54,323 nucleotides of DNA from W0P28-013 sp963659365. GTDB lineage: Bacteria > Bacteroidota > Bacteroidia > Bacteroidales > Paludibacteraceae. Shown here one piece after another: positions 8,354-16,887 of this stretch. The notes beneath the pieces were generated by a model. It had not been told where the DNA came from. It searched no databases and was given only the letters and a program-made list of their open reading frames with translations. Both the position numbers and the translations under genes were made by a program. The first letter of the stretch is position 1; every line of letters begins with the position of its first letter. Location: contig CAVKTI010000008.1 in the NCBI GenBank assembly GCA_963659365.1, forward strand, positions 1 through 54,323, in the 5' to 3' direction.

Positions 8354-10162
8354 CTAACTTTTGAAAAGTTTGTCAATCAGGTCGTTGCGTCCCATGCGTT
8401 TGAGGGCGTCTTTGATTTGGGTGCGTGCTTCGGGTTTGTACCAGAAGAAAAATTGGCGTTGTGCGAGTTTGTCGTGTGGCGAGCGTGCCACGAAAACGGG
8501 CTTCAGCGTGTAAGGGTCGAGCCCTGTGTGGTACATCTCGGTGGCCAAAGTCATGGGCGTGGGCGTAAAATCCTGCACCTGCTCCAACTGAAAATTGAGG
8601 CGTTTGGTCTCGACGGCCAATTCGGCCATCTCCTGCGGACGGCAGCCGGGGTGGCTCGAGATGAAATAGGGAACGATTTGCTGGTGCAGCCGCCCTTCGG
8701 CATCGATGCGGTCGAATAGGCGTTTGAACTCCTTGAAGAGTGCAAAACTCGGTTTGCGCATAACTTGCAACACGGCATCGGAGGTGTGTTCGGGAGCCAC
8801 TTTTAGCCGTCCCGACACATGGTGTTCGATGAGTTCGCGCAGATAGTTGCGGTTGGCAGCGTTCACGCGCTCGTCGTCGGTGCGGTACAGCGCCACATCG
8901 TAGCGCACGCCACTGCCGATGAAACTTTTTTTGACGCACGGCAGCGCATCGACAGCCCGATAGAGCGCCAAAAGCGGCGTGTGGTCGGTGTTCATATTGC
9001 GGCAAATCGTGGGAAAAGCGCACGATGGACGGCGGCATTTGGCACACACATCGGCATTTTTGCCGCGCATCATATACATATTGGCCGACGGACCGCCTAA
9101 ATCGCTGAGATAGCCTTTGAAATCGGGCATTTCGGCGATTTTTTTTACCTCGCGAATGATTGATTCTTGGCTGCGCGACACCACAAATTTGCCTTGATGC
9201 ATCGAGATGGTGCAGAAAGCGCAGCCGCCCCAACAGCCACGGTGCGTATTGACCGAAAATTTTATCATTTCGAAGGCAGGAATGGTTTTGCCCTTGTATT
9301 TCGGGTGCGGCTGCCGCGTGAACGGCAATTCGTAGATGGCATCAAGTTCGGCGGTAGTCATCGGGGCAAACGACGGATTGACCACCACAAATTGTTTGCC
9401 GACAGGCTGCACCAAATGCACTTGAGTCAGTTTGTTCGATTCAGTTTCGATAATGCGGAATGCCTCGGCCGATTTGCGGCGATCGCGTGCGACTTCTTCG
9501 TGCGAATGGAGTATTACCTGTTTAGGTAGAGCAGGCTCTTCGCAGGCAAGATGGGCCGTTTGTGGAATATCGTGGCAATCGTTTACCGAGCCGCCATTGC
9601 GTAACACATCGGCAATCGCACGCATCGGCTGTTCGCCCATGCCATAGACCAACAAATCGGCTTTCGAATCGACCAAAATGCTGCGATGCACGCTGTCGGT
9701 CCAGTAGTCGTAGTGCGAAAATCGGCGCAGACTCGCCTCGATGCCGCCGATGACGAGCGGCACATCGGGATAGAGTCGTTTCACGATGTTGGCATAGACG
9801 ATGGTGCAGTTGTCGGGGCGCATGGCGGCGCGTCCGTCGGGCGAATAGGCATCGTTGGAGCGCATGCGGCGGTTGGCGGTGTAGTGGTTCACCATCGAAT
9901 CCATGTTGCCTGCCGATATGGCGAAAAAGAGGCGTGGGCGACCGAATTTTGTGAAATCGCGAAAATCGCCGTGCCAGTCGGGCTGCGGCACAATGGCCAC
10001 GCGCAACCCTTCGGCTTCGAGCACTCGCCCGACAACCGCCGCACTGAACGATGGGTGATCGACATAGGCATCGCCCGAAAATAGCACAACATCGACCTCG
10101 CTCCAGCCACGGAGTTCAATCTCCTTCTTCGTTGTCGGCAAAAAATCGGTCAGGCGGTTCAT
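8354..10162 (-). CDS. YgiQ-family radical SAM protein
   Basis: 602 residues, close to the usual length of the UPF0313/YgiQ family. A cobalamin-binding-like N-terminal domain (about 1-280) precedes the radical SAM core. The core carries the 4Fe-4S cysteine motif CWGGCAFC (Cx3Cx2C) near residue 308 and HQGKFVVSRSQESI after it. A second Cys cluster CAKCRRPSC follows. The C-terminal region holds the family signature HPGCRPQEMAELA and PTPMTLATEMYHTGLDP. The reaction is unknown. ATG 10162 gives MNRLTDFLPTTKKEIE, the usual family start. The stop lies within a GTTAGCAGTGAGAAG repeat word. Confidence 0.93.
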   Translation of the reverse strand: MNRLTDFLPTTKKEIELRGWSEVDVVLFSGDAYVDHPSFSAAVVGRVLEAEGLRVAIVPQPDWHGDFRDFTKFGRPRLFFAISAGNMDSMVNHYTANRRMRSNDAYSPDGRAAMRPDNCTIVYANIVKRLYPDVPLVIGGIEASLRRFSHYDYWTDSVHRSILVDSKADLLVYGMGEQPMRAIADVLRNGGSVNDCHDIPQTAHLACEEPALPKQVILHSHEEVARDRRKSAEAFRIIETESNKLTQVHLVQPVGKQFVVVNPSFAPMTTAELDAIYELPFTRQPHPKYKGKTIPAFEMIKFSVNTHRGCWGGCAFCTISMHQGKFVVSRSQESIIREVKKIAEMPDFKGYLSDLGGPSANMYMMRGKNADVCAKCRRPSCAFPTICRNMNTDHTPLLALYRAVDALPCVKKSFIGSGVRYDVALYRTDDERVNAANRNYLRELIEHHVSGRLKVAPEHTSDAVLQVMRKPSFALFKEFKRLFDRIDAEGRLHQQIVPYFISSHPGCRPQEMAELAVETKRLNFQLEQVQDFTPTPMTLATEMYHTGLDPYTLKPVFVARSPHDKLAQRQFFFWYKPEARTQIKDALKRMGRNDLIDKLFKS

Positions 10163-10227
10163 TGGTTAGTGTGAATGTATGAAAGTGTGAAAGTGATTTC
10201 TAATTTCTAAATTTCTGGTTTCTAATT

Positions 10228-10260
10228 GTTTCTCAAAATTGCTATCGAAATTTTTGTTTC
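10228..10260. repeat. Family A dispersed palindrome, degenerate copy
   Basis: GTTTCTCAAAATTGC followed by tatcgaaatttttgtttc. It is the reverse orientation of the 6741 copy with one arm base lost. It lies in the 199-bp spacer between ispD and ygiQ. Confidence 0.8.
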
Positions 10261-10361
10261 TAAGTTTCTAAGTTTCTATTGTTCAATAATCACACTATCT
10301 GAATTTGCGGTTTTGCACCCTCATTTCTTACCCTCATTGTAGTTTTGACTGGGCATCGTGT

Positions 10362-11063
10362 TCATAAATCTTCTTTGTAGGTTATTTTGCGGTTGGTGGA
10401 GTCGCCGAGGACTATGTAGATTGGGACTTTGGGCAGGTAGCGGTGAATTATGCCGCAATCGTCGGTGGCTTGCAGGTGCGGGTCTTGCAGGGCAAGGCGG
10501 TAGGCTTCGGCAATGGTGGTTAAGCTGAAGGCTTGCGGAGTCTGGGCACACATCAGCGTTGAGCGAGGCGGAATGTCTTGCACCACTGGCTCGGTCGCTG
10601 TGTTTTGCACTTGCTCCCCTACCCTATACATCGTATCTGTGGCGTGGATGGCGACCGTAACGGCTTCGTGCTGCTGTAGGGCGGTGCAGACATCTGTGAT
10701 AATCCGCTCGCTCACAAAGGGGCGCGCAGCATCGTGGAGCAAAACATTGATGGAATTTTGTTGTGTATTTCGCCGCTCTATCTCCCGCAGGGCGTTCACG
10801 CTCGACTCCCAGCGTTCGCTGCCGCCTGCAATGACAAACACTACTTTCTGCCAACCATTGCAACGCACAATTTCCTCCGCTTGCGCAATGTAATCCTTGT
10901 GCATCACAATGCCGATTTCGTCGATACACGCTGCCTGCTCAAACGCCTCCACCGCGTGTTCCAACACGCTCCGTCCATCGGCTAACGGCAACAGTTGCTT
11001 GGGCCTGTTTCCGCCTATGCGTGCGCCGATGCCTCCGGCTAATATGACGGCGATGTTTTTCAT
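10362..11063 (-). CDS. ispD: 2-C-methyl-D-erythritol 4-phosphate cytidylyltransferase
   Basis: 233 residues. It makes CDP-methylerythritol from CTP and MEP in the non-mevalonate isoprenoid pathway. The nucleotide-binding start VILAGGIGARIGGNRPKQLL has the family G-x-G-x-R-x-G and PKQ residues. LLHDAARPFVSE is the conserved HDAARP motif, and DDCGIIHRYLPKVPIYIVLGDS the C-terminal block. Length matches the single-domain enzyme. Two other genes of the same pathway, dxs and dxr, lie further along the window. The ATG overlaps the TGA that ends the decayed upstream gene (coordinates 11060-11063). Confidence 0.95.
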   Translation of the reverse strand: MKNIAVILAGGIGARIGGNRPKQLLPLADGRSVLEHAVEAFEQAACIDEIGIVMHKDYIAQAEEIVRCNGWQKVVFVIAGGSERWESSVNALREIERRNTQQNSINVLLHDAARPFVSERIITDVCTALQQHEAVTVAIHATDTMYRVGEQVQNTATEPVVQDIPPRSTLMCAQTPQAFSLTTIAEAYRLALQDPHLQATDDCGIIHRYLPKVPIYIVLGDSTNRKITYKEDL

Positions 11064-11374
11064 TTGAGATAATACCCTCCTGTCTTATTGCTCCCTTTTT
11101 ATTCAATCTTATCCGAAAGTTTCGCCAAAGCTCTACGCACCGTAATCAGCGTCATTCCTAATGCATCTGCAATCTGTTGTCGTTTACAACCTTCGTGTGT
11201 GCGGATATATTCCAGCACTCTTTTTATCGGCTCATTTATCGGCTCATCGGTATGTTTCTGAATCGGCAAACGCTTCCAATCGATATGTTCGTAGCGTTTC
11301 CGCAGTTCATTATTCTCGCCACAAATCGGACTATTGCACCTCTTCGGATTTTGCCTCTGGAACAATATCGCCAT
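11060..11374 (-). pseudogene. Decayed winged-helix C-terminus of an AlbA_2/ATP-binding-type regulator
   Basis: The intact reading frame (11099-11374, 91 codons) contains EPINEPIKRVLEYIRTHEG and then a winged-helix, CKRQQIADALGMTLITVRR. It ends at DKIE with TAA. Reading on in the same frame after that TAA gives KGSNKTGGYYLK and then TGA (11060-11062). Those residues are the usual last ones of this protein type, in which the stop position is normally an aromatic (IEY-KGSNKTGGYY). So a Tyr codon seems to have become TAA. The 5' end runs into the 3' end of the neighbouring gene (overlap 11331-11374), and the large N-terminal domains are missing. It is a gene fragment; a short expressed DNA-binding peptide is the alternative. 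Confidence 0.65.
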
Positions 11375-11732
11375 TTGGCTGCTGTTCGGAGCAGTGTTTT
11401 TGCGCTTTTTTCAGAAATTTAGCGCGTTTGTCATCGTCGGCAAAGGCGTCGACCAGCCAACCGAGTTGCTCGGCGGTGAGCAGATAGTTGCTGATGTACT
11501 TTTTGCCGAGTTTGAGGCGTTTGTTGTCGTTGGCTTCGCGTTTCAGCAAAAATGCCATGGCTCTGGCCTGCCCATAAGTGGCGGTTTTGTACTTGCAATA
11601 GGGCTGCGGCTCGACTTGAGCAGCCGCAAGCGTGTCTTGCGCCTGCTGCACGGTAGAAATGCTGTCGTTTTCTTGCGCAAAAGCTGCGCCACACACGGCA
11701 CAAAAGGCGATTAAAAAAGCAATGGGTTTCAT
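11331..11732 (-). CDS. Small secreted protein, DUF4476-like
   Basis: 133 residues with a clear signal peptide (MKPIAFLIAFCAVCGAAFAQ), so periplasmic or outer. After a low-complexity linker, residues about 60-115 are helical: KRLKLGKKYISNYLLTAEQLG and then WLVDAFADDDKRAKFLKKA. This resembles DUF4476, whose members carry LTxxQV...FxxDxxKLxFAK. The resemblance is from memory and only partial. The function is unknown. It precedes the decayed winged-helix gene on the same strand and follows a spacer of tttctatg repeats. Confidence 0.7.
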   Translation of the reverse strand: MKPIAFLIAFCAVCGAAFAQENDSISTVQQAQDTLAAAQVEPQPYCKYKTATYGQARAMAFLLKREANDNKRLKLGKKYISNYLLTAEQLGWLVDAFADDDKRAKFLKKAQKHCSEQQPNGDIVPEAKSEEVQ

Positions 11733-11775
11733 AATTTTCTATGTTTTCTATGTTTCTATGTTTCTATGTTTCTAT

Positions 11776-11800
11776 GTTTCTCGTGCTGCGCACTGTTTCT
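11776..11800. repeat. Family D dispersed palindrome
   Basis: GTTTCTCGTGCTGCGCACTGTTTC type. Other copies are at 20500-20523, 28211-28233, 29306-29330, 37682-37704 and 43799-43822, with degenerate ones near 29270, 48070 and 50495. The core is GCGC-TGC-GCGC-like and is flanked by GTTTC/GAAAC. Confidence 0.75.
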
Positions 11801-11897
11801 GTATTTTTGTGGATTTGGTTATTTGGAGAGTTGATAAACCTATCAATTTGAAATTTGAAATTTGAAATTTGAAATTTGAAATTTGAAATTCTGAAAT

Positions 11898-11912
11898 TGC
11901 GGCTTTGCCGCA
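11898..11912 (-). repeat. Family C 3'-end hairpin after rarA
   Basis: TGCGGC-TTT-GCCGCA, separated from the rarA stop by CTCCTCACT words and followed on its distal side by GAAATTTGAAATT words. Other copies are at 8299-8312, 29385-29399, 32486-32500 and 45443-45456 (after leftward genes) and 37481-37495 (after rightward dxs). It may work as a terminator. Confidence 0.8.
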
Positions 11913-11919
11913 TCACTCC

Positions 11920-13182
11920 TCACTCCTCACTCCTCACTTTCTTCAAGTGTTCTGCCAACTTTTGTTCGGCGGCATTGGGTTGCGGTTGCCAAATTTGTCG
12001 GCCGTTCAGTTTGTCGGGCGCATATTGCTGCTGCACAAAGTGGTTCGGAAAATCGTGCGGGTACTTGTATTCTGTGCCGTAGTTGAGCGATTTCATCAAT
12101 TTTGTCGGGGCATTGCGCAGGTGCAGCGGCACGGGCAAGTTGCCAGTTTCGTTCACAATTTGCAGCGCGTTGTCGATAGCTAGATAGGCCGAATTGCTTT
12201 TGGGACTTGCCGCCAGATAGATGGTCGTTTCGGCTAGCGGAATGCGCCCTTCGGGCCAGCCAATTTTCTGAATGGTATCGAAACAGGCGTTGGCCAGCAG
12301 CAGGGCATTGGGATTGGCCAGTCCAATATCTTCGGCAGCCGAAATGACCAGTCGTCGCGCGATGAATTTCGGGTCTTCGCCGCCTGCAATCATGCGTGCC
12401 AGCCAGTAGATGGCGGCATCGGGGTCGCTGCCGCGTATGCTCTTGATGAACGCCGAAATGATGTCGTAGTGCAGTTCGCCGTCCTTGTCGTAGGCCATCG
12501 GATTTTGTTGCAGGCGGTCGGTTACCGTAGCATTGTCAATCACAATTTTGCCCTCGGCTTGCGCATTTGCCACCAGTTCCAAAATGTTGAGCAGTTTGCG
12601 TGCATCGCCGCCAGCGTAGCGCAACAGCGCATCGGTCTCTTTCAGTTCGATGTCGCGCTGTTTCAGTTCCGTGTCGGTGTCGATAGCGCGCTGCGCCAGT
12701 TGCAGCAGGTCGTCCTCGTCGAGCGGTTGCAGCACATACACTTGGCAACGCGACAGCAGCGGCGTGATGACCTCGAACGACGGATTTTCGGTCGTTGCGC
12801 CGATGAGCGTGAAAGTGCCATTTTCGACCGCGCCCAACAGCGAATCTTGTTGCGATTTGCTGAAACGGTGTATCTCGTCAATGAAGAGAATTGGGGTTGC
12901 TTGGTTGAAAAAGCGCGCCTGCTTGGCCTTTTCGATGACTTCGCGCACATCTTTCACGCCCGATGTAACGGCACTGAGCGTGTAGAACGGTCGGTCGAGC
13001 CGATTGGCAATGATTTTGGCAAGCGTGGTTTTGCCCACGCCCGGCGGCCCCCACAAGATGAACGACGACACATTGCCCGACTCTATCATCTTGCGCAGCA
13101 CGGCACCGCTGCCCACCAAATGTTTCTGACCTATGTAATCGTCAAGCGTTTTTGGACGCAGGCGTTCGGCTAAAGGTTGCAT
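11920..13182 (-). CDS. rarA: Replication-associated recombination protein A, AAA+ ATPase
   Basis: 420 residues. A clamp-loader-like AAA+ ATPase (also called MgsA) that acts at stalled replication forks. It has a Walker A motif GPPGVGKTTLAK near residue 47, Walker B FIDEIHRFSK near 100, sensor-1 GATTENPSF and the arginine-finger region LLSRCQVYVL. The RarA-specific C-terminal part follows (SIRGSDPDAAIYWLARMIAGG). The final residues VRSEE and the TGA are encoded by a GTGAGGAGTGA spacer word, so the repeat supplies the C-terminus. A minus-strand promoter TACTTTTGC lies 21 bases upstream of the ATG. Confidence 0.95.
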   Translation of the reverse strand: MQPLAERLRPKTLDDYIGQKHLVGSGAVLRKMIESGNVSSFILWGPPGVGKTTLAKIIANRLDRPFYTLSAVTSGVKDVREVIEKAKQARFFNQATPILFIDEIHRFSKSQQDSLLGAVENGTFTLIGATTENPSFEVITPLLSRCQVYVLQPLDEDDLLQLAQRAIDTDTELKQRDIELKETDALLRYAGGDARKLLNILELVANAQAEGKIVIDNATVTDRLQQNPMAYDKDGELHYDIISAFIKSIRGSDPDAAIYWLARMIAGGEDPKFIARRLVISAAEDIGLANPNALLLANACFDTIQKIGWPEGRIPLAETTIYLAASPKSNSAYLAIDNALQIVNETGNLPVPLHLRNAPTKLMKSLNYGTEYKYPHDFPNHFVQQQYAPDKLNGRQIWQPQPNAAEQKLAEHLKKVRSEE

Positions 13183-13202
13183 TTTTCAGTTTAATTTATA
13201 TT

Positions 13203-13211
13203 GCAAAAGTA
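13203..13211 (-). promoter_or_regulatory. Bacteroidetes -7 element for rarA
   Basis: Reading the minus strand gives TACTTTTGC, matching TAnnTTTG with one extra T, about 21 bases before the rarA ATG. Confidence 0.5.
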
Positions 13212-13269
13212 AGAAATTTTTTCGATTTTTAGAGTGATTTCATCGATTTTTTTACTTGCATTTTTTTTT

Positions 13270-13277
13270 TACCTTTG
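13270..13277 (+). promoter_or_regulatory. Bacteroidetes -7 element for the HaeIII-type operon
   Basis: TACCTTTG, preceded by a long T tract and 22 bases upstream of the endonuclease ATG. No clear -33 TTTG is seen at 18-20 bases spacing because the region is nearly all T. Confidence 0.6.
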
Positions 13278-13299
13278 TAGTTCGAAAAAAGACAATCTT

Positions 13300-14250
13300 A
13301 TGGGCAAGAAAAGTAATAACAATGGGCGTGCATACGAATACATTTGTATGCTTTCATTACACAAAGCAATAAGCAAAAAAACTCCTGCTAGCATTATAAA
13401 AAATAGCAGTTATTTTGCTGCAGAAAAAGCATGGGCAACACTAACCAAGGCTGACAAATCCATATACACATTGAGCGCAAAATCAATCATTGAAACGATT
13501 TTTGCTTTAGAGCCTAACATTCTCGAATCGAATAAAAACACGCTCAAATTGTATATTCAAACCGATCAAAAGGGGCAAGATGCTGATGTTCGCGACATCA
13601 TAATTGAGCGTCCAGACATCGCTTGGGAAATAGGTTTGAGTATTAAACACAATCACCTAGCAGTAAAGCATAGCCGATTGTCAAAATCTTTGGATTTCGG
13701 AGAAAAATGGTACGGTGTAAAATGTTCTAAAACATATTGGGACGACATAAAACCTATTTTTGATTTTCTTGAAAAAGAGCACATCAAAGGAACTCTGTTT
13801 CGAAATTTGAGGTCAAAACAAGAAATTTACCGACAAGTTCTAAATGCCTTTATAAGGGAGATTAAGAAACAAATAAAGAAAGACAAAACCATTTCACGAA
13901 CTATAGTTGAGTATCTCCTTAGCAAGTACGATTTCTACAAAGTAATAAGTCTTGATGATAAACGCATAACCACAATTCAATCGTTTAATATACATGGTAC
14001 ACTAAATCGACCAAGCAAAAAATCAAGACCAAAAATTGTAGTCCCCAAAATTGAATTACCGAACTCACTTGTACACATTGGCATTAAGCCAAGAAGCACA
14101 ACCACTGCTATCATGATTTTTGATAATGGTTGGCAATTCTCATTTAGACTGCACAACGCAAAAGAGAGTGTTGAACCCTCTTTGAAATTTGATATCAGAA
14201 TAGTGGGTATGCCAGCAAAAATAAATATGGTTTTTAATTGTATATGGTAA
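13300..14250 (+). CDS. Type II restriction endonuclease, HaeIII family (GGCC)
   Basis: 316 residues starting MGKKSNNNGRAYEYICMLSL. It carries WEIGLSIKHNHLAVKHSRLS and KWYGVKCSKTYWDDIKPIFD, segments I associate with the HaeIII endonuclease family. HaeIII cuts within GGCC. ATG 13300 follows a TACCTTTG promoter at 22 bases; the longer open frame from 13234 is T-rich leader. The next gene, 11 bases downstream, is a methyltransferase of the matching specificity. Codon use is AT-rich (many AAA, ATA, TTT), quite unlike the flanking rarA and LRR genes, suggesting transfer. The specificity is inferred from family resemblance. Confidence 0.87.
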   Translation: MGKKSNNNGRAYEYICMLSLHKAISKKTPASIIKNSSYFAAEKAWATLTKADKSIYTLSAKSIIETIFALEPNILESNKNTLKLYIQTDQKGQDADVRDIIIERPDIAWEIGLSIKHNHLAVKHSRLSKSLDFGEKWYGVKCSKTYWDDIKPIFDFLEKEHIKGTLFRNLRSKQEIYRQVLNAFIREIKKQIKKDKTISRTIVEYLLSKYDFYKVISLDDKRITTIQSFNIHGTLNRPSKKSRPKIVVPKIELPNSLVHIGIKPRSTTTAIMIFDNGWQFSFRLHNAKESVEPSLKFDIRIVGMPAKINMVFNCIW

Positions 14251-14261
14251 TTTTGACAGAA

Positions 14262-15272
14262 ATGAAATTAATAAGTTTGTTCAGTGGTGCAGGAGGACTT
14301 GATAAAGGTTTTCACAATGCAGGATTTCGCACAGTAATAGCCAATGAATTTGATCCAAAAATTTGTCCAACATTTAAGGCAAATTTTCCTGAAACAAAGT
14401 TAATTGAAGGCGATATTCGTAATGTTTCGGCCGACGATTTTCCTAAAAATGTAGCAGGAATAATTGGTGGGCCTCCATGCCAATCGTGGAGTGAAGCAGG
14501 GTCGCTCAAGGGCATTAACGATGCTCGTGGGCAACTTTTCTATGAATATATTCGCATACTCAAAACGACCCAACCTCTTTTTTTTGTTGCCGAAAATGTA
14601 TCTGGAATGCTAGCAAGGCGTCACTCTGATGCTGTTAATGGTTTTCTAAAACTTTTCGAAGATGCAGGTTACGATGTGAATTTGAAAATGCTTAATGCAA
14701 ACGATTTTGATGTTCCAGAAGATAGAGACCGAGTTTTTTATGTAGGATTTCGCAAGGATTTACACATCAACGACTATGAGTATCCACACCCCTTATCACA
14801 TCGACCCACACTAAGAGAAGCAATATGGGATTTGCAAAAAACTGCAATTCCAGCAAAAGAAAAAAATCGTACTAATGGGGACAAATGCGAAATACCAAAT
14901 AATGAATACTTTATAGGGCAATATTCTCCAATTTTTATGTCGCGAAATCGTGTTCGTTCGTGGGACGAGCCTGGATTTACCGTACAGGCCAGTGGACGGC
15001 AATGTCAATTACACCCACAAGCACCAAAAATGATAAAGGTAAACGGAAATTTACAAAAATTTGTAGAGGGGAAAGAACACCTTTACCGCCGAATGACAGT
15101 ACGCGAAGTCGCACGCATTCAAAGTTTTCCTGACGATTACAAGTTCATCTACGATGATGTAAATTATGGTTATAAGATGATAGGAAATGCTGTGCCAGTT
15201 AATCTTGCATACCATGTTGCAATGAGTATTCTCACAACTCTCAAAAAACACAACATTAAAATTGAAGAATAA
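14262..15272 (+). CDS. DNA (cytosine-5) methyltransferase, M.HaeIII type
   Basis: 336 residues. It methylates cytosine in the sequence cut by the preceding endonuclease. All main m5C motifs are visible: FSGAGGLDKGF (I), GGPPCQSWSEAGS with the catalytic Cys near residue 72 (IV), AENVSGM (VI), RDRVFYVGF (VIII) and GYKMIGNAVPVNLA (X). The target-recognition region SRNRVRSWDEPGFTVQASG and RQCQLHPQAP closely follows that of M.HaeIII as I recall it, supporting GGCC. I start at ATG 14262 (MKLISLFSGAGG), as in M.HaeIII; TTG 14238 and ATG 14244 would extend it into the endonuclease end. It is AT-rich like its partner. Confidence 0.93.
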   Translation: MKLISLFSGAGGLDKGFHNAGFRTVIANEFDPKICPTFKANFPETKLIEGDIRNVSADDFPKNVAGIIGGPPCQSWSEAGSLKGINDARGQLFYEYIRILKTTQPLFFVAENVSGMLARRHSDAVNGFLKLFEDAGYDVNLKMLNANDFDVPEDRDRVFYVGFRKDLHINDYEYPHPLSHRPTLREAIWDLQKTAIPAKEKNRTNGDKCEIPNNEYFIGQYSPIFMSRNRVRSWDEPGFTVQASGRQCQLHPQAPKMIKVNGNLQKFVEGKEHLYRRMTVREVARIQSFPDDYKFIYDDVNYGYKMIGNAVPVNLAYHVAMSILTTLKKHNIKIEE

Positions 15273-15280
15273 AAAAGCCG

Positions 15281-15288
15281 TAACTTTG
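15281..15288 (+). promoter_or_regulatory. Bacteroidetes -7 element for the LRR gene
   Basis: TAACTTTG, 73 bases upstream of the LRR protein ATG and 8 bases after the methyltransferase stop. Confidence 0.55.
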
Positions 15289-15361
15289 TTTTTTTGTACG
15301 ATGCGCTGATTTTGTCTGTTTTGGTAGATGAACAAATGGGTAGCGAAAAATAGGACACCGC

Positions 15362-16861
15362 ATGATGTGTAGAAAAATTTTTGTGTTGGCAGTGGCTTTG
15401 CTGGGCGTGGTGGGTGCGCAGGCCTACGACTTTGTGAGCGATGGTTTGTGCTACAACATTACGAGCCGCGTGCCGCCCTACACGGTGGAGGTAACGCAAA
15501 AGGAGCAGTGGGGCGCAAATTACGCTGGTTTGACGGCGGCCAACATTCCTGCCTCGGTGGTTTACGAGGGCAACACATACAGCGTTACACGCATCGGTTG
15601 GGGGGCGTTTTTGGCGTGCAGCGACCTGAAATCGGTAACCGTCGCCGCCAGCGTTACGCACATCGGCGAGAGTGCTTTTTGGAATTGCGATGCGCTGCTG
15701 TCGATTGTGGTAGAGAACGGCAACGGCGTGTACGACAGTCGCAACGGCTGCAACGCCATCATCGAAACCGCCACAAACACACTGATTGCTGGTTGCCAAA
15801 AGACGGTCGTTCCGTCCGACATTACGGCCATTGGCTGGGGCGCATTTTGGGGGTGTCGCGGTTTGGAGTCGATAACGATTCCTGCTGGCGTTAAGCACAT
15901 TGGCGAAGGGGCTTTTTGGGCGTGCAGCGGTCTGAAATCCATTGCGGTGGAGCGCGGCAACAGCGTGTACGACAGTCGCAACGGCTGCAACGCCATCGTC
16001 GAAACGGCCACAAACACCATTGTGGTTGGTTGCGAAAACACGACGATTGCGGCCAACATCACAGCCATCGGCGAACGCAGTTTTTACGGCTGTAGCGGCT
16101 TGTCGGCCATCACCATTCCCAATAGCGTGGTGAGCATCGGCGACGGCGCATTTTCGGGGTGCAGCGGCCTGTCGGCACTGACGATTCCTGCCAGCGTTAC
16201 GCACATTGGCGAACTGGCTTTTGGCGGTTGCAGCGGCTTGAAAACAGTAACCGTTCCCGCCAGCGTTGTGCGCATGGGCGCATCGACTTTTGCCGATTGC
16301 GCCAGCCTAATGTCAGTAGGCTTGCCCGAAGGCATTGCCGCCATCGACGACGGATTTTTCTGGGGCTGTAGCCGTTTGGGGGCAGTAACATTGCCATCGA
16401 CCATCACGCGCATCGGTCTGCTGGCGTTCTACGGCTGCAGCGACCTGCAATCGATAACCATTCCTGCCAATGTGGTGCGGCTCGACGACTGGGCGTTTGA
16501 GGATTGCGACGGCCTCGAAAACATCACCATCTACGCCACAACGCCGCCCGCAGTTGGCACAGGCGTGTTTGGCAACTACAACGCCACGCTCCGTGTGCCT
16601 TGCGAAGCGCGCGAAAAATACGCATCGCACGAGATTTTCGGTCAGTTTTCGGCCATCGAAGCGAACGGCGACTGCCCTCCAACCGCATTGGAGACTGTAG
16701 AAATGGCGGCGATTTACGCCAAAAGTGGACGCATATTTTGTTCGGACGACTGCCGTATCTACGACCTGATCGGGCGCGATGTAACAGCGTTAAATGGCTC
16801 GTTCTCTGGCATTTACATCGTAAAAGATGGCGAAAAAGCAATCAAAATAGTTGCAAAATAA
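15362..16861 (+). CDS. BspA-like leucine-rich-repeat surface protein with T9SS-like tail
   Basis: 499 residues. A signal peptide (MMCRKIFVLAVALLGVVGAQA) is followed from about residue 70 to 410 by repeated LRR_5 units of about 23 residues, such as IGEGAFWACSGLKSI and IGDGAFSGCSGLSAL. An inserted segment containing GVYDSRNGCNAIIETATNT occurs twice in near-identical form (about residues 121-150 and 199-228). This BspA arrangement is common in secreted adhesin-like proteins of Bacteroidales. The last 35 residues (IYDLIGRDVTAL, then GIYIVKDGEKAIKIV) resemble a type IX secretion sorting domain, suggesting export to the surface. The ligand is unknown. Confidence 0.85.
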   Translation: MMCRKIFVLAVALLGVVGAQAYDFVSDGLCYNITSRVPPYTVEVTQKEQWGANYAGLTAANIPASVVYEGNTYSVTRIGWGAFLACSDLKSVTVAASVTHIGESAFWNCDALLSIVVENGNGVYDSRNGCNAIIETATNTLIAGCQKTVVPSDITAIGWGAFWGCRGLESITIPAGVKHIGEGAFWACSGLKSIAVERGNSVYDSRNGCNAIVETATNTIVVGCENTTIAANITAIGERSFYGCSGLSAITIPNSVVSIGDGAFSGCSGLSALTIPASVTHIGELAFGGCSGLKTVTVPASVVRMGASTFADCASLMSVGLPEGIAAIDDGFFWGCSRLGAVTLPSTITRIGLLAFYGCSDLQSITIPANVVRLDDWAFEDCDGLENITIYATTPPAVGTGVFGNYNATLRVPCEAREKYASHEIFGQFSAIEANGDCPPTALETVEMAAIYAKSGRIFCSDDCRIYDLIGRDVTALNGSFSGIYIVKDGEKAIKIVAK

Positions 16862-16887
16862 TTATGTAAATTTATAAACAAAAAACT

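Noticed and set aside
13234..13299. Longer start for the endonuclease at 13234
   Set aside because: The extra codons are Phe/Leu-rich, come from a poly-T leader and include the TACCTTTG promoter; the family start MGKKSN at 13300 is better.
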